Positions 54,514 to 63,155 of a stretch of DNA of 64,000 nucleotides are shown here, piece by piece. The position numbers were made by a program, and so were the translations under genes. The stretch's first letter is position 1. Each line of letters begins with the position of its first letter. The notes beneath the pieces were generated by a model. It did not search any database, was not told the origin of the DNA, and worked only from the letters and a program-made list of their open reading frames with translations. Source of the stretch: Eubacteriales bacterium (lineage in GTDB: Bacteria > Bacillota > Clostridia > Lachnospirales > Lachnospiraceae); contig JAUNDE010000003.1 in assembly GCA_030526265.1 (NCBI GenBank), positions 25,711 to 89,710 on the forward strand, written 5' to 3'.

Positions 54514-54965
54514 TACACTTCCCCCAACATCTTTTCTGCATCATCCGCCGCCTTCACTTTATCATTTGCCCGGATAATGATTCCTTCCTCATTGATCAGA
54601 TAGGTAGTTCGAACGACTCCCATCGATACTTTTCCATAATTTTTCTTTTCTTTCCACACATCGTAAGCTTCGATCACCTTGCATTCCGGGTCCGACAGAA
54701 TTGTAAACGCAAGGGAATGTTTCTCTTCGAACTTCTTATGGGACGCTACCGAATCCTTGCTCACCCCGAGAACGACTGCTCCTTTCTCGAGAAACTGTGG
54801 ATATCTCTCCGAAAATCCACAAGCCTGCTTCGTACATCCCGGTGTATTATCCTTTGGATAAAAGTACAGGATCACCTTTTTCCCTTTATATTCTTCCAGT
54901 GTATGCATGACTCCGTTCTGATCCGGCAGTTCAAATGCCGGTGCTTTTGTTCCTACTTCTAACAT
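54513..54965 (-). CDS. bcp: Thioredoxin-dependent thiol peroxidase (Bcp family peroxiredoxin)
   Basis: The 150-residue enzyme reduces hydroperoxides. FYPKDNTPGCTKQACGF holds the peroxidatic Cys and a second Cys five residues on, as in atypical two-Cys Bcp. I chose ATG 54965 (an ATG at 54968 is immediately adjacent); AAAGGAGG is upstream. It is co-translated with yaaA. Confidence 0.93.
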   Translation of the reverse strand: MLEVGTKAPAFELPDQNGVMHTLEEYKGKKVILYFYPKDNTPGCTKQACGFSERYPQFLEKGAVVLGVSKDSVASHKKFEEKHSLAFTILSDPECKVIEAYDVWKEKKNYGKVSMGVVRTTYLINEEGIIIRANDKVKAADDAEKMLGEV

Positions 54966-55076
54966 CATATCCTCCTTTATACTTACATTATTATATTTTC
55001 TATAAAATAAGCGACTGTAAAATAAGAAAAGCTTTCTTGTACATTGTACCAGATAGGAGAAAGTTTTTGAATGTGC

Positions 55077-55106
55077 ATAACTACAATCAGATTAATTTGT
55101 AGTTAT
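55077..55106. promoter_or_regulatory. 10-base inverted repeat upstream of bcp-yaaA
   Basis: ATAACTACAA and TTGTAGTTAT form a perfect inverted repeat around TCAGATTAAT, about 110 bases before the bcp start. It does not match the PerR consensus. It could be the operator of a MarR-type or other regulator. Confidence 0.45.
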
Positions 55107-55279
55107 TTACTTTTTTAAGTCCTGTTTCCTTATTCAGTAAATACATACAGATTACACCTTAATAGTACATTCAATTCTTCATCCGTCAGCCGATGCATCA
55201 ATTCATCACCTTCAAACTTTTCATACTTCTTTCATTATCTTCTGGCTCACCCTCTTCAATAACCCTCTTCAGATAAAAT

Positions 55280-55310
55280 CAGCTGCCGATGCATTTCGCA
55301 TCGACAGCTG
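55280..55310 (-). terminator. Terminator of the ABC-DUF169 operon
   Basis: CAGCTGCCGATGC pairs with GCATCGACAGCTG (one mismatch) around ATTTC, about 23 bases after the last DUF169 stop codon. On the minus strand it is followed by ATTTTATC. Confidence 0.75.
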
Positions 55311-55332
55311 TCGCACAAGTTCAGTATATCAT

Positions 55333-56013
55333 TTATTTCTGCACGGAAAGATTCATAATCCCATCCGCAACATATTTAAACATGTGCGACGGCATTCCGA
55401 CTCCCAGTTCTCCAAGTGCGCTCGCCGTGGATGATCTTGCACCACAGCACATCAGCGACAGATTAATATCATTTTTCATAAATGGATTCGAGGTCAGATC
55501 TCCACACATTGCTCCATTTCCAACACATGTAAATGGCTTCGGTGTTCCGTAGTGATACGCATAACCTTCCATCACACGCATGATCTGCTCTGCCATCGCA
55601 ATAATGATCACGACATCGGCATCGTCCATATCTTTCAGCGGGCCGATTTCCAAACCAGATATTTTCTGCGGAATTCTGTGATAACTGTCACACACCGCAC
55701 GTCCGATCGCAAGATCCTCGTATAACTCTGTATATTTCATGATCTGCCCGGATACATAGCTTTCCGGGGTCGGCCTCATTCCCGTCTGGTTTGGTCCTCC
55801 GCCACACGAAAAGTTTTCCACCTTTAATTTGATCTTAGATCCGCGTCCTGCCTTGTTCACATGTCCGCACAGACGATTGACTCTTGTCGTTGCTTCCGCT
55901 TCACTGTTTTCATAATCTCTTTCATATACAAGAAACCGTATCCCCACAATTTCCCGTTTAAGGCCAAGCTCATTCATTACTTTTTCAACTCTGATATTTT
56001 CCATTTCGGCACC
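55333..56013 (-). CDS. DUF169 (COG2043) family protein, second copy
   Basis: The 226-residue soluble protein belongs to the DUF169 family, whose function is unknown. It has several conserved Cys positions: RLCGHVNKAG, FSCGGGPNQTGM, FTCVGNGAMCGDL and LMCCGARS. The pattern GxxxMCGD resembles a cofactor or metal site, but this is unproven. I chose ATG 56013 with AGAGGTG upstream. It follows its paralogue by five bases and ends the ABC importer operon. Confidence 0.82.
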   Translation of the reverse strand, partial: GAEMENIRVEKVMNELGLKREIVGIRFLVYERDYENSEAEATTRVNRLCGHVNKAGRGSKIKLKVENFSCGGGPNQTGMRPTPESYVSGQIMKYTELYEDLAIGRAVCDSYHRIPQKISGLEIGPLKDMDDADVVIIIAMAEQIMRVMEGYAYHYGTPKPFTCVGNGAMCGDLTSNPFMKNDINLSLMCCGARSSTASALGELGVGMPSHMFKYVADGIMNLSVQK

Positions 56014-56018
56014 TCTCG

Positions 56019-56834
56019 CTACTGAGATATTTCCTTCTCGCACTCGTCACAATATTCCTTGTACTTTGCAGCAGGAACACCATAGTCATAATTCATGATG
56101 ATCGAAAATCCCAATTCTTCAGGCTCATCCAGACGCTCCAGTATCTCTCTCTTCGGTCTGTTATTTTCTGTAAGATTAACGGTTTCCAGTATTCCGTCAA
56201 GGACACGTACCAATTGATGCACCGGCATGGAAACACCCATCTCTTCCTGCCCAAAATCTCCTTCTTTTCGTGCACACCTGCTGAGTAGTGAGACATTCAT
56301 ATCATTGTTCATAAATGGTTTTGATATCAGCTCACTGCAAACACCGCAATTTCCCACCGACACGACATTTTGAGCAACACCGTAATATTTCACATATCCC
56401 TGCATTACTCTCATAACATCCTTTGCCGTTCCAATGATAAGCCCAATATCTGCATCACGCATTTTATCAAGCGGCGCCACTTCAACACCATAGATATGCT
56501 GGTTGATACACTGTCTGTTCCCAAAGATCTGTCTCGCAACAGCCAGGCTTTCGTATCGTTTTTCATCATAATCAGCCCGTCCTGACGATACTTCTTCCGG
56601 GATCTCTCCTATGCCGAGTGCATAAGCTCCCTGCATACAGCGAAAGCTCTCTTTCTTCGCTTTCACGTATTCGCCGTTTCCGGCCTTCTGTACGAGCTGA
56701 CACAGCGACGTGTCTGCCGTCTCTGTTCCCTCACTGTCACGATAATCTCTCTCAAATACAAGGAAGCGGATTCCAACGATCTGCCTCTGAAGACCAAGCG
56801 CCTTATTTACTTTATCTATTTTTTTCTCTACCAA
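56019..56834 (-). CDS. DUF169 (COG2043) family protein, first copy with extra C-terminal Cys pair
   Basis: The 271-residue paralogue shares the N-terminal phrase IVGIRFLVFERDY and the Cys segments SLCQLVQKAG, FRCMQGAYALGI, VGNCGVCSEL and SRCARKEG with the next gene. It has about 40 extra C-terminal residues ending in YCDECEKE, a CxxC pair. The start is TTG 56834 with AAAGGAG seven bases upstream. It lies 12 bases after the ABC ATPase gene, so it is co-transcribed with the importer. A role linked to the imported solute is inferred. Confidence 0.82.
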   Translation of the reverse strand: MVEKKIDKVNKALGLQRQIVGIRFLVFERDYRDSEGTETADTSLCQLVQKAGNGEYVKAKKESFRCMQGAYALGIGEIPEEVSSGRADYDEKRYESLAVARQIFGNRQCINQHIYGVEVAPLDKMRDADIGLIIGTAKDVMRVMQGYVKYYGVAQNVVSVGNCGVCSELISKPFMNNDMNVSLLSRCARKEGDFGQEEMGVSMPVHQLVRVLDGILETVNLTENNRPKREILERLDEPEELGFSIIMNYDYGVPAAKYKEYCDECEKEISQ

Positions 56835-56846
56835 TGTAAGTCTCCT

Positions 56847-57617
56847 TTACCGCGATGTCTCACGCTGCTCCTGTACCTGCGCAAGCGTAAAATTGTTCAG
56901 AAAGTTTCTTGTACGTTCATTTTTTGGATTCTGGAAAATTTCCGTCGGAGAACCTTCCTCGATAATGATTCCATCATCCATGAACAGAATCCTGTCTGCC
57001 ACTTCCTGTGCGAATCGCATCTCATGTGTCACGATGATCATCGTCCTCTTATGTTCCTTCGCAAGCTTTCGAATGACATCCAGAATACCCGTAACCAGTT
57101 CCGGATCAAGAGATGACGTAGGCTCATCCAGTAATAGTACTCTCGGATTCACCGCCATCGCCCTTGCAATTCCGACTCTCTGCTGCTGCCCGCCGGACAG
57201 TCTTGATGAATATTCATTGATTTTGTCAAGCAATTCTACCTGTTCCAGATATTCCATTGCCTTTTTTCTGGCACTCTCTTTGTCCATTTTCTGAACCGAG
57301 ACCATCGGAAGCATTACATTTTCCAGTACGGTTTTATTTTTAAATACATTGTATGTCTGGAAAACCATCGAAGTCTTCTTTCGAAGCTCCCGAATCTCCT
57401 TTTCCGAACAGTGCTCTGCATCAATACGAACATCGTCTATTTCTATGCTTCCTTTTTCCGGTCGTTCAATATAATTCAGGCATCGCAAAAAGGTGGACTT
57501 TCCCATTCCGGAAGGACCGATGATCGCTACGACTTCACCTGTTTCGGCATGAAAGCCAACCCCTTTCAGCACATGAAGCGTTCCAAAACTTTTATGCAAA
57601 TTCTTAACTGTAATCAC
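56847..57617 (-). CDS. Polar amino acid ABC transporter ATP-binding protein
   Basis: The 256-residue ATPase is of the GlnQ/HisP type: Walker A GPSGMGKST, signature RLSGGQQQRVGIARAM, Walker B VLLLDEPTSSLDPE and switch His in IIVTHEMRFAQ. It belongs with the permease and binding-protein genes upstream and directly precedes the DUF169 pair. The typical substrates are amino acids, cystine or related compounds. Confidence 0.93.
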   Translation of the reverse strand: MITVKNLHKSFGTLHVLKGVGFHAETGEVVAIIGPSGMGKSTFLRCLNYIERPEKGSIEIDDVRIDAEHCSEKEIRELRKKTSMVFQTYNVFKNKTVLENVMLPMVSVQKMDKESARKKAMEYLEQVELLDKINEYSSRLSGGQQQRVGIARAMAVNPRVLLLDEPTSSLDPELVTGILDVIRKLAKEHKRTMIIVTHEMRFAQEVADRILFMDDGIIIEEGSPTEIFQNPKNERTRNFLNNFTLAQVQEQRETSR

Positions 57618-57671
57618 TTTTATCCCTCGTTCTTAATAAACATATTTTTCCTGTCAATCTCAGTTGTGATG

Positions 57672-58337
57672 CTATAAATGTCTGCATATGCGCTTTTCCA
57701 GACTCTTCAGCACCTTGTCAATGACAACGAGAATGATCCAGTATACAACTCCGGCTGCTATGTATGCCTCAAAGAAATTCAGTGTAGATGCCGCCATGAT
57801 CTTCGCCTGAGCAAGAATATCGACCACTCCGATCGTAAAACCGATAGCAGTATTTTTGATCATCATGATAAATGAATTTCCAAGCGACGGAAATGCTGCC
57901 ACAAACGCCTGCGGAAGAATGATCTCCTTATAGATTTTGAACGGGCTCAAGCCGATCGACAAAGCTGCCTCACGCTGTCCTTTATCTACAGACTGAAGTC
58001 CGCCCCTGATCACTTCCGCAATAAATGCAGCGGAATTCATTGCAATTGTAATGACAAGCGCTGTTGGGCCAACAATTTTTCCCATCGCCGGGATCAGCTG
58101 CGGCATACCGAAGTAGAAAATAAACAACTGTGTAATATAGGGGGTTGAACGGAAATATGATATATATAATCCAGCCATTTTCCTCAGAACAAAATGCTTC
58201 GATGTGTAGCAGATCTCCAAAATCAGCCCCAGCACAAATGCGATGGCAAACGCAATACAGCCAAGCCATAGCGTAAAAGGAATCTTCAATATGAGTTTGG
58301 GGAAAATAGCAATAAAAAATTGCATGTCATAATTCAT
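57672..58337 (-). CDS. Polar amino acid ABC transporter permease
   Basis: The 221-residue permease has five membrane spans and the HisMQ-type signature YFRSTPYITQLFIFYFGMP and AEVIRGGLQSVDKGQREAALSIGL. AAGGAG precedes ATG 58337. A single permease gene suggests a homodimer. A hairpin at 58361-58389 separates it from the binding-protein gene. Confidence 0.93.
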   Translation of the reverse strand: MNYDMQFFIAIFPKLILKIPFTLWLGCIAFAIAFVLGLILEICYTSKHFVLRKMAGLYISYFRSTPYITQLFIFYFGMPQLIPAMGKIVGPTALVITIAMNSAAFIAEVIRGGLQSVDKGQREAALSIGLSPFKIYKEIILPQAFVAAFPSLGNSFIMMIKNTAIGFTIGVVDILAQAKIMAASTLNFFEAYIAAGVVYWIILVVIDKVLKSLEKRICRHL

Positions 58338-58360
58338 TTTATGCAGCTCCTTATGAAGAT

Positions 58361-58389
58361 TAAGGCAGCCATGCGAGCTGACTGCCTTA
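58361..58389 (-). terminator. Hairpin between binding-protein and permease genes
   Basis: TAAGGCAG (58361-58368) pairs with CTGCCTTA (58382-58389) around 13 bases. There is no strong T-run, so it is likely a leaky terminator or mRNA-stabilising structure as at 4773-4802. Confidence 0.55.
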
Positions 58390-58400
58390 CTTACATATGA

Positions 58401-59219
58401 TTATTCAGTAATCTCTTCCTGTGTGATGTCACGTCCAAAGTATTTTAATGATAACTCTGAAAGTGTGCCATCTTCGTGCATCTCTTTGATTGCGCTGTTT
58501 ACCGCATCAAGTTTCGCCTGATCACAGTCTTTTGCAAATGGGAATGCGTTTTTGTCGATAAGAATTGGATCGCCGATCAATTTGAAATCATACTCGCCTT
58601 TTTCATTGATCTTATCAAATGACAATACAGTAATTGGGAATGCATCATAGTGTCCAACCTTCAACTCATCATAAATATTTCCTTCTGTCTCAACAAGCTC
58701 GATCTGTTTGTCTTCCGGATATCCCGCATTGATCTCTGTCAGAACATCTTCAAGCACTGTACCAAACGCGATACATACCTTTCTTCCCTGAAGATCTTCT
58801 ACAGACTCAGCCGGATCATCTCCACGAACAGCCATCTTGATCGCGTTGTATCCATAAATTTCAGAGAATGTATATTTCTCCTCACGTTCATCTGTTACAG
58901 ATACCTGGCCTGCCATCGTGTCATATTTTCCTGTATCAATTCCCTCGAACATAACTGCCATGTCTTCGAGAACTTCATACTCCATTGTGTATCCAGAACG
59001 TTTTCCGATCTCTTCCATGATATCGTATTCGAATCCTGTCAGATTTCCATCATCGTCTGTGTACATTACAGGAAAGAATGATCCTGTTGCAGCAACTTTG
59101 ATTACTTTATCTTCTGCTGCAGCTGGTTCTTCGCTTGCTTCTTCTTTGGCGCCACATCCTGCTGCCATTCCTACGCACATTGAGAGACACAAAAGTGCAC
59201 TGATCATTTTCTTTTTCAT
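58401..59219 (-). CDS. Extracellular solute-binding lipoprotein, family 3
   Basis: The 272-residue lipoprotein (AAGC, Cys22) has the family 3 binding fold: TGSFFPVMYTDDDGNLTGFEYDIMEEI is the characteristic N-terminal ligand region (read in parts), followed by GQVSVTDEREEKYTFSEIYG and a C-terminal domain ending YFGRDIT. I chose ATG 59219 with AAAGGAG upstream. It is the first gene of the operon with the permease, ATPase and two DUF169 genes. The ligand is not known. Confidence 0.92.
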   Translation of the reverse strand: MKKKMISALLCLSMCVGMAAGCGAKEEASEEPAAAEDKVIKVAATGSFFPVMYTDDDGNLTGFEYDIMEEIGKRSGYTMEYEVLEDMAVMFEGIDTGKYDTMAGQVSVTDEREEKYTFSEIYGYNAIKMAVRGDDPAESVEDLQGRKVCIAFGTVLEDVLTEINAGYPEDKQIELVETEGNIYDELKVGHYDAFPITVLSFDKINEKGEYDFKLIGDPILIDKNAFPFAKDCDQAKLDAVNSAIKEMHEDGTLSELSLKYFGRDITQEEITE

Positions 59220-59262
59220 ACTTTTCTCCTTTTGTAGACATATTTTACAAATAATCCACTCT

Positions 59263-59291
59263 AATATAACGTCGTTTGTGCAAATCGTCAA
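59263..59291 (-). promoter_or_regulatory. Sigma-A promoter of the ABC-DUF169 operon
   Basis: TTGACG (59286-59291) and TATATT (59263-59268) on the minus strand are exactly 17 bases apart, about 40 bases before the binding-protein start. An imperfect hairpin (AGGTTTTTTC with GAAAAAGCCT, 59321-59345) lies further upstream and could end the preceding ATPase gene or bind a regulator. Confidence 0.75.
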
Positions 59292-59392
59292 ATTCATGTC
59301 TTCTATATATAGCGCCAATTATAGGTTTTTTCTATAAGGAAAAAGCCTGGATACGGAGAACACTCCTCTTTTATCTGACAGGAAATCACTGC

Positions 59393-62011
59393 TTATCTTC
59401 TATCTTTCCGTTCTCTTATCACTCTGCCCGCCTGTATGAAGAATGTAGGAATAAATGCAGCTATCACAACCCATACAATTTGACCCATTTCAAGTGATAC
59501 GACCATAAATATTCGGTGCAAAGGAGGTATCACCAGTACAAATGCCAGCAGAGCAGCTCCCATTGCAAAAGCTGCGACACTCCACATATTGCTTCGGAGC
59601 CTGATCCTGAAGATGGAAAAGTCGCTTCTGCAGGTGAATCCATGGAATAATCTCGCCATTGTTAATGTCACAAACGCCATTGTGCTCGCTGTCATCGGGC
59701 TGACTTTGATACCCTGGTAATATGCCATTTGTGTAGCTGCAGCAATCAGCAGTCCATATCCAAGAACATGCAGCACAAAAGACTTTGTAAGTATTCCTGT
59801 CTTCGGATCCCTTGGTTTATTCTGCAGCAATTGCTTATCGGATGGCTCCATTCCAATTGCCAGCGCCGGCAGGGAATCAGTAATCAGATTAATAAACAGA
59901 AGATGCACTGTTTCAAATGGTGTATCAAGCGCCATGACCGAACAATACAACACCACCAGAATCGCCGCCATATTTCCGGAAAGAAGAAACTGGATTGCGT
60001 TCATAATATTCCTGTATACATTTCTCCCATTTAAAACAGCCTGTATAATCGTAGCAAAATTATCATCTGCCAGTATCATTGACGCTGCATCCTTGGAAAC
60101 TTCCGTTCCCGTAATGCCCATGGCAACACCGATATCGGCTTTTTTCAAAGCGGGTGCATCATTCACCCCATCCCCTGTCATTGCAACAATGTATCCTTTC
60201 CTCTGCCATGCATCCACAATTCTGATCTTATTCTCCGGTGATACCCTCGCATACACAGAAATATCTTCAAGTACCTGATCCAGCTCCTGATCTGACATCA
60301 GATCCAGTTCCGGTCCTGTAACAGCCATGTCTCCTTCCCGATAGATACCGATCTGTTTTGCAATCGCAGCTGCCGTCACCTTATGATCTCCGGTAATCAT
60401 AACCGGTTTGATTCCGGCATTGATGGCAGCTCCCACAGCTTCTAAGGATTCTTTTCTCGGTGGATCAACCATCGCAGTCAATCCTGAAAAGATGTATTCA
60501 TATTCATTTTCAACAGACAGGATCTCGTTCTCTTCACAGTTTCTATAAGCAAAGGCCAACACTCTCAGACCATTCTCGGAGAACTGTTCGTTCTGCTGCA
60601 GAATACGCTCTATATCGTCGTCTGTCACCGGTCTGATTCCTTCACGGGTATCAATAGCAGTGACTCTGGCAAGCAAAACGTCTACCGCGCCCTTTGTAAA
60701 TACGACAGGGACTCCCTGCAGACAACACTTTGTACTCATAAGTTTTCTGTCGGAATCAAATGGGAGCTCTTCTATACGGGGCATCCTGTTTCTGATATCA
60801 TCCTCTGTCACACCGTCTTTTGTGAATCCGGCCTTTCCGGCCATATATAACAGACATGTTTCCGTAGGATCTCCAATATCCTTTCCATTATGGATAACCG
60901 CATCATTATTCAAGACAGCGTTATACAGAAAATATCTGTCATTATTTTGTGTCAGATCCAATTGCTCCGGGCACACGCGATGATGGTCAACATATACTTC
61001 CTTTACCGTCATCTTATTTTGTGTTAATGTTCCTGTCTTGTCCGAACAGATAACCGATACGCATCCAAGACTTTCAACTGCCTTTAAATCTTTGACGATC
61101 GCATTGTCCTGAGCCATTTTTGCTGTTCCCATCGCCTGTACGATCGTGATGATAGAACCAAGCGCTTCCGGAATGGCTGCAACCGCCAGTGCTACTGCAA
61201 ACATGAGAGAATCCAGCACCGGATTATTCTGCCACACCCGAAGTCCAAAGACAATGGCGCTGATCCCCATGATTACAATCGCAAGTTTTCTGCTGAAATC
61301 ATCCAGGCTCACCTGCAACGGTGTCTTTTTATTTTGGGTATGATTCATAAGCGCCGCTATCTTACCCATTTCTGTATTCATCCCAGTTGCTGTTACTAAC
61401 ACATGAGCTCTTCCATAAGTTACAAGGCTTCCCGAAAAGACCATGTTGTATATGTCCCCCAGTGCAGCATCTTCTTCCATATCTTCATCACGCTTGTCGA
61501 CATTGGTTGATTCTCCCGTCAAAGCACTCTCATTTACCTGTAGAGAATAATTCTCGATGATCCTTCCGTCTGCGGCAACCATATCCCCTGCTTCTAATAT
61601 CAGCACATCACCGGGAACAATTTCCTTTGAATTGATTTCTGTTTTTTTACCATCCCTGAGCACTTTAGCTTTTGGCGAAGATAATTCTCTTAAAGAATCC
61701 AAAGATTTCTCCGCTTTCACGTATTGCACAGTACCCAAAACAGCGTTCAGGACGATAACGACTAAGATCACGATCGTACTTTCCGTATTTCCCGATACCA
61801 TGGATATCACAGCAGCCAGCATTAAAATGATAACAAGTAAATCTTTAAACTGACCAAGAAAAACCTGGAGTATGCTTTTCCGTTCCTGTTCGATTAAAAC
61901 GTTCTCTCCACATTCCTGCAATAATTCAGTTGCTTTCTTTTGCGTATGTCCCTGAATGCTGCCATACTGATCAATCAAATCCCGCTTCGTTTTCTGATAC
62001 ACTACTTTCAT
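59393..62011 (-). CDS. P-type cation ATPase, probable Mn2+ (or Ca2+) exporter
   Basis: The 872-residue pump has the P2-type layout of PMCA/SERCA-like ATPases: N-domain start, ALTGESTNVDK actuator loop, phosphorylation site CSDKTGTLTQNKM, hinge TGDGVNDAPALKKADIGVAMG and ten membrane spans (the last four after residue 690). I chose ATG 62011 with AAGGAG upstream; the frame continues 52 codons upstream but that part is the riboswitch and terminator. The predicted yybP-ykoY leader suggests manganese is the ligand and substrate, as for Lactococcus YoaB. Calcium transport is the alternative. Confidence 0.93.
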   Translation of the reverse strand: MKVVYQKTKRDLIDQYGSIQGHTQKKATELLQECGENVLIEQERKSILQVFLGQFKDLLVIILMLAAVISMVSGNTESTIVILVVIVLNAVLGTVQYVKAEKSLDSLRELSSPKAKVLRDGKKTEINSKEIVPGDVLILEAGDMVAADGRIIENYSLQVNESALTGESTNVDKRDEDMEEDAALGDIYNMVFSGSLVTYGRAHVLVTATGMNTEMGKIAALMNHTQNKKTPLQVSLDDFSRKLAIVIMGISAIVFGLRVWQNNPVLDSLMFAVALAVAAIPEALGSIITIVQAMGTAKMAQDNAIVKDLKAVESLGCVSVICSDKTGTLTQNKMTVKEVYVDHHRVCPEQLDLTQNNDRYFLYNAVLNNDAVIHNGKDIGDPTETCLLYMAGKAGFTKDGVTEDDIRNRMPRIEELPFDSDRKLMSTKCCLQGVPVVFTKGAVDVLLARVTAIDTREGIRPVTDDDIERILQQNEQFSENGLRVLAFAYRNCEENEILSVENEYEYIFSGLTAMVDPPRKESLEAVGAAINAGIKPVMITGDHKVTAAAIAKQIGIYREGDMAVTGPELDLMSDQELDQVLEDISVYARVSPENKIRIVDAWQRKGYIVAMTGDGVNDAPALKKADIGVAMGITGTEVSKDAASMILADDNFATIIQAVLNGRNVYRNIMNAIQFLLSGNMAAILVVLYCSVMALDTPFETVHLLFINLITDSLPALAIGMEPSDKQLLQNKPRDPKTGILTKSFVLHVLGYGLLIAAATQMAYYQGIKVSPMTASTMAFVTLTMARLFHGFTCRSDFSIFRIRLRSNMWSVAAFAMGAALLAFVLVIPPLHRIFMVVSLEMGQIVWVVIAAFIPTFFIQAGRVIRERKDRR

Positions 62012-62039
62012 ATCTTTGCTCCTTCCTGTTTCTCTGTGC

Positions 62040-62089
62040 AAAAAAAGAAAAAGACCTTTTGTGCACAGCAAATGTACACAAAAAGTCTT
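62040..62089 (-). terminator. Riboswitch-controlled terminator before the P-type ATPase gene
   Basis: On the minus strand AAGACTTTTTGTG pairs with CACAAAAGGTCTT (positions 62089-62077 with 62063-62051; one G-U pair), followed by a run of T broken by a C (TTTTTCTTTTTT). It lies 40 bases before the start codon, the place expected of an expression platform. Confidence 0.9.
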
Positions 62090-62090
62090 G

Positions 62091-62186
62091 TTTAACAAAG
62101 TTATCTGAATACCGGTCTCAAAAGACGTCCTGACGACATCCAGAACATGTAACTCTCTTACATGCAACTACTCCCTCTTTGGTTGA
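62091..62186 (-). promoter_or_regulatory. yybP-ykoY (manganese) riboswitch aptamer
   Basis: The leader contains the conserved loop segments GGGAGTAG (62175-62168) and TTTTGAGACCGG (62123-62112) of the yybP-ykoY class. CAAAG near the 5' end and CTTTG near 62100 can form the closing P1 stem. The class senses Mn2+ and turns on exporter genes by preventing termination. The order here, aptamer then terminator then P-type ATPase, is typical. Confidence 0.85.
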
Positions 62187-62189
62187 TTT

Positions 62190-62218
62190 AGTATATGACT
62201 GTATTTCTTTTTTGTCAA
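62190..62218 (-). promoter_or_regulatory. Sigma-A promoter of the riboswitch-controlled ATPase gene
   Basis: TTGACA (62213-62218) and TATACT (62190-62195) on the minus strand are spaced by exactly 17 bases. Transcription from about 62183 would begin right at the riboswitch aptamer. Confidence 0.9.
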
Positions 62219-62294
62219 CCGCTCTTTCACATTTCAATCAGTCTATCGACTGCTGAATTGCCAGAAGCTTCTGCGAACTCTTCTCCATATGTAA

Positions 62295-63062
62295 TTATTT
62301 ACAGCGATAGACCCACAAATTTCTGATCTGAGGCATAATATCATTAAGCTCCCATTGTTTCCTGCTCCTTTTTTTACTATTTGGGTCATTGATCATAATC
62401 TTGCCACTCCTTGAAAGTCCTGTCAATACAATAAAATGACCTGTAGCTGTGAAATCACCGGGTCCCATGATGCAAATGATCGGATTTCCCTCAGCCAGTT
62501 CAGACTTGATCGAAGCTTCATCGAATGAAACATTTTCCACGGAAAGCCCCATTTTTTCGGCGAATTCATCCATGATATTCCACGATGAACCAATCCCATC
62601 AACATAATAGCTTTCCGCTTCTGCTTTCTTTGCAACCTCATACGGATTCATGTCGGGATTTCCGGTCAATCCACAATACACCATAGACAGACAGGCAGGA
62701 CCACATCCTGTAATCGCCATATAGTCATCCCCGTACTGCTCATATCCCCACCGTTTGTCCCACTGTAAAAAGAGCGGAATCTTCCCTTTCTTTACTTCCC
62801 TTGAAACATCCCTGTCTACCGAATTACTGTCATAATCCAAATATCCCTCTACGAATTTTACCGTTTCCGGATTCCGCTCTGCAAGATCCAGCAGGCTTTC
62901 CGGGCAGCCGGCGGCAGCTAGAGATTGCCTGTCAAAATCTGATTCTGAATCTATGATCTTCCATACAAAAAAGCCTAAAACGATAAGAATCATTACACTT
63001 ACAAGAAATCTTCTTTGACGTGTTCTTCGATGCTTTCTGCGCCTTCTCCCTTTCTTCCGCAT
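62295..63062 (-). CDS. C39-like cysteine peptidase family protein, membrane anchored
   Basis: The 255-residue protein has a very basic N-terminus (KKGRRRRKHRRTRQRR), one membrane span (about 19-37) and an extracytoplasmic C39_2-type domain with Cys in TGCGPACLSMVY, His in GHFIVLTGL and Asp in INDPNSKK. The Q of the oxyanion site is in LQWDKRWGYEQYG. It may be a cell-surface peptidase or amidase. It is monocistronic. Confidence 0.85.
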   Translation of the reverse strand: MRKKGRRRRKHRRTRQRRFLVSVMILIVLGFFVWKIIDSESDFDRQSLAAAGCPESLLDLAERNPETVKFVEGYLDYDSNSVDRDVSREVKKGKIPLFLQWDKRWGYEQYGDDYMAITGCGPACLSMVYCGLTGNPDMNPYEVAKKAEAESYYVDGIGSSWNIMDEFAEKMGLSVENVSFDEASIKSELAEGNPIICIMGPGDFTATGHFIVLTGLSRSGKIMINDPNSKKRSRKQWELNDIMPQIRNLWVYRCK

Positions 63063-63155
63063 AAAAATCTCCCCTTTATCCTCTGTATGCTACCATTATT
63101 ATAAAGGAGAGATATTAACATATTTCTACACAAAATCTTAATTTTTTCCTAATTA

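Larger units (their letters stand above)
54969..55332. other. Intergenic region with inverted repeat, peptide-like relic and terminator
   Basis: This 364-base stretch holds no convincing gene. It contains the inverted repeat at 55077-55106, a 22-codon minus-strand open frame at 55130-55198 (MHRLTDEELNVLL at its start) that reads like the remnant of a protein gene, and the terminator at 55280-55310. The AT-rich part near 54990-55010 carries TATAAT-like sequences that probably serve the peroxiredoxin gene. Confidence 0.5.

Noticed and set aside
55130-55198. 22-codon open frame near the end of the bcp-DUF169 gap
   Set aside because: Protein-like but very short, with no known family; kept only as a possible gene relic in the intergenic entry.
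62012-62167. 52-residue N-terminal extension of the P-type ATPase
   Set aside because: It would be encoded by the riboswitch and terminator; ATG 62011 has a strong ribosome site and fits family length.
62240-62290. 16-codon open frame after the C39-like peptidase gene
   Set aside because: Too short and without a clear ribosome site; may be a relic.
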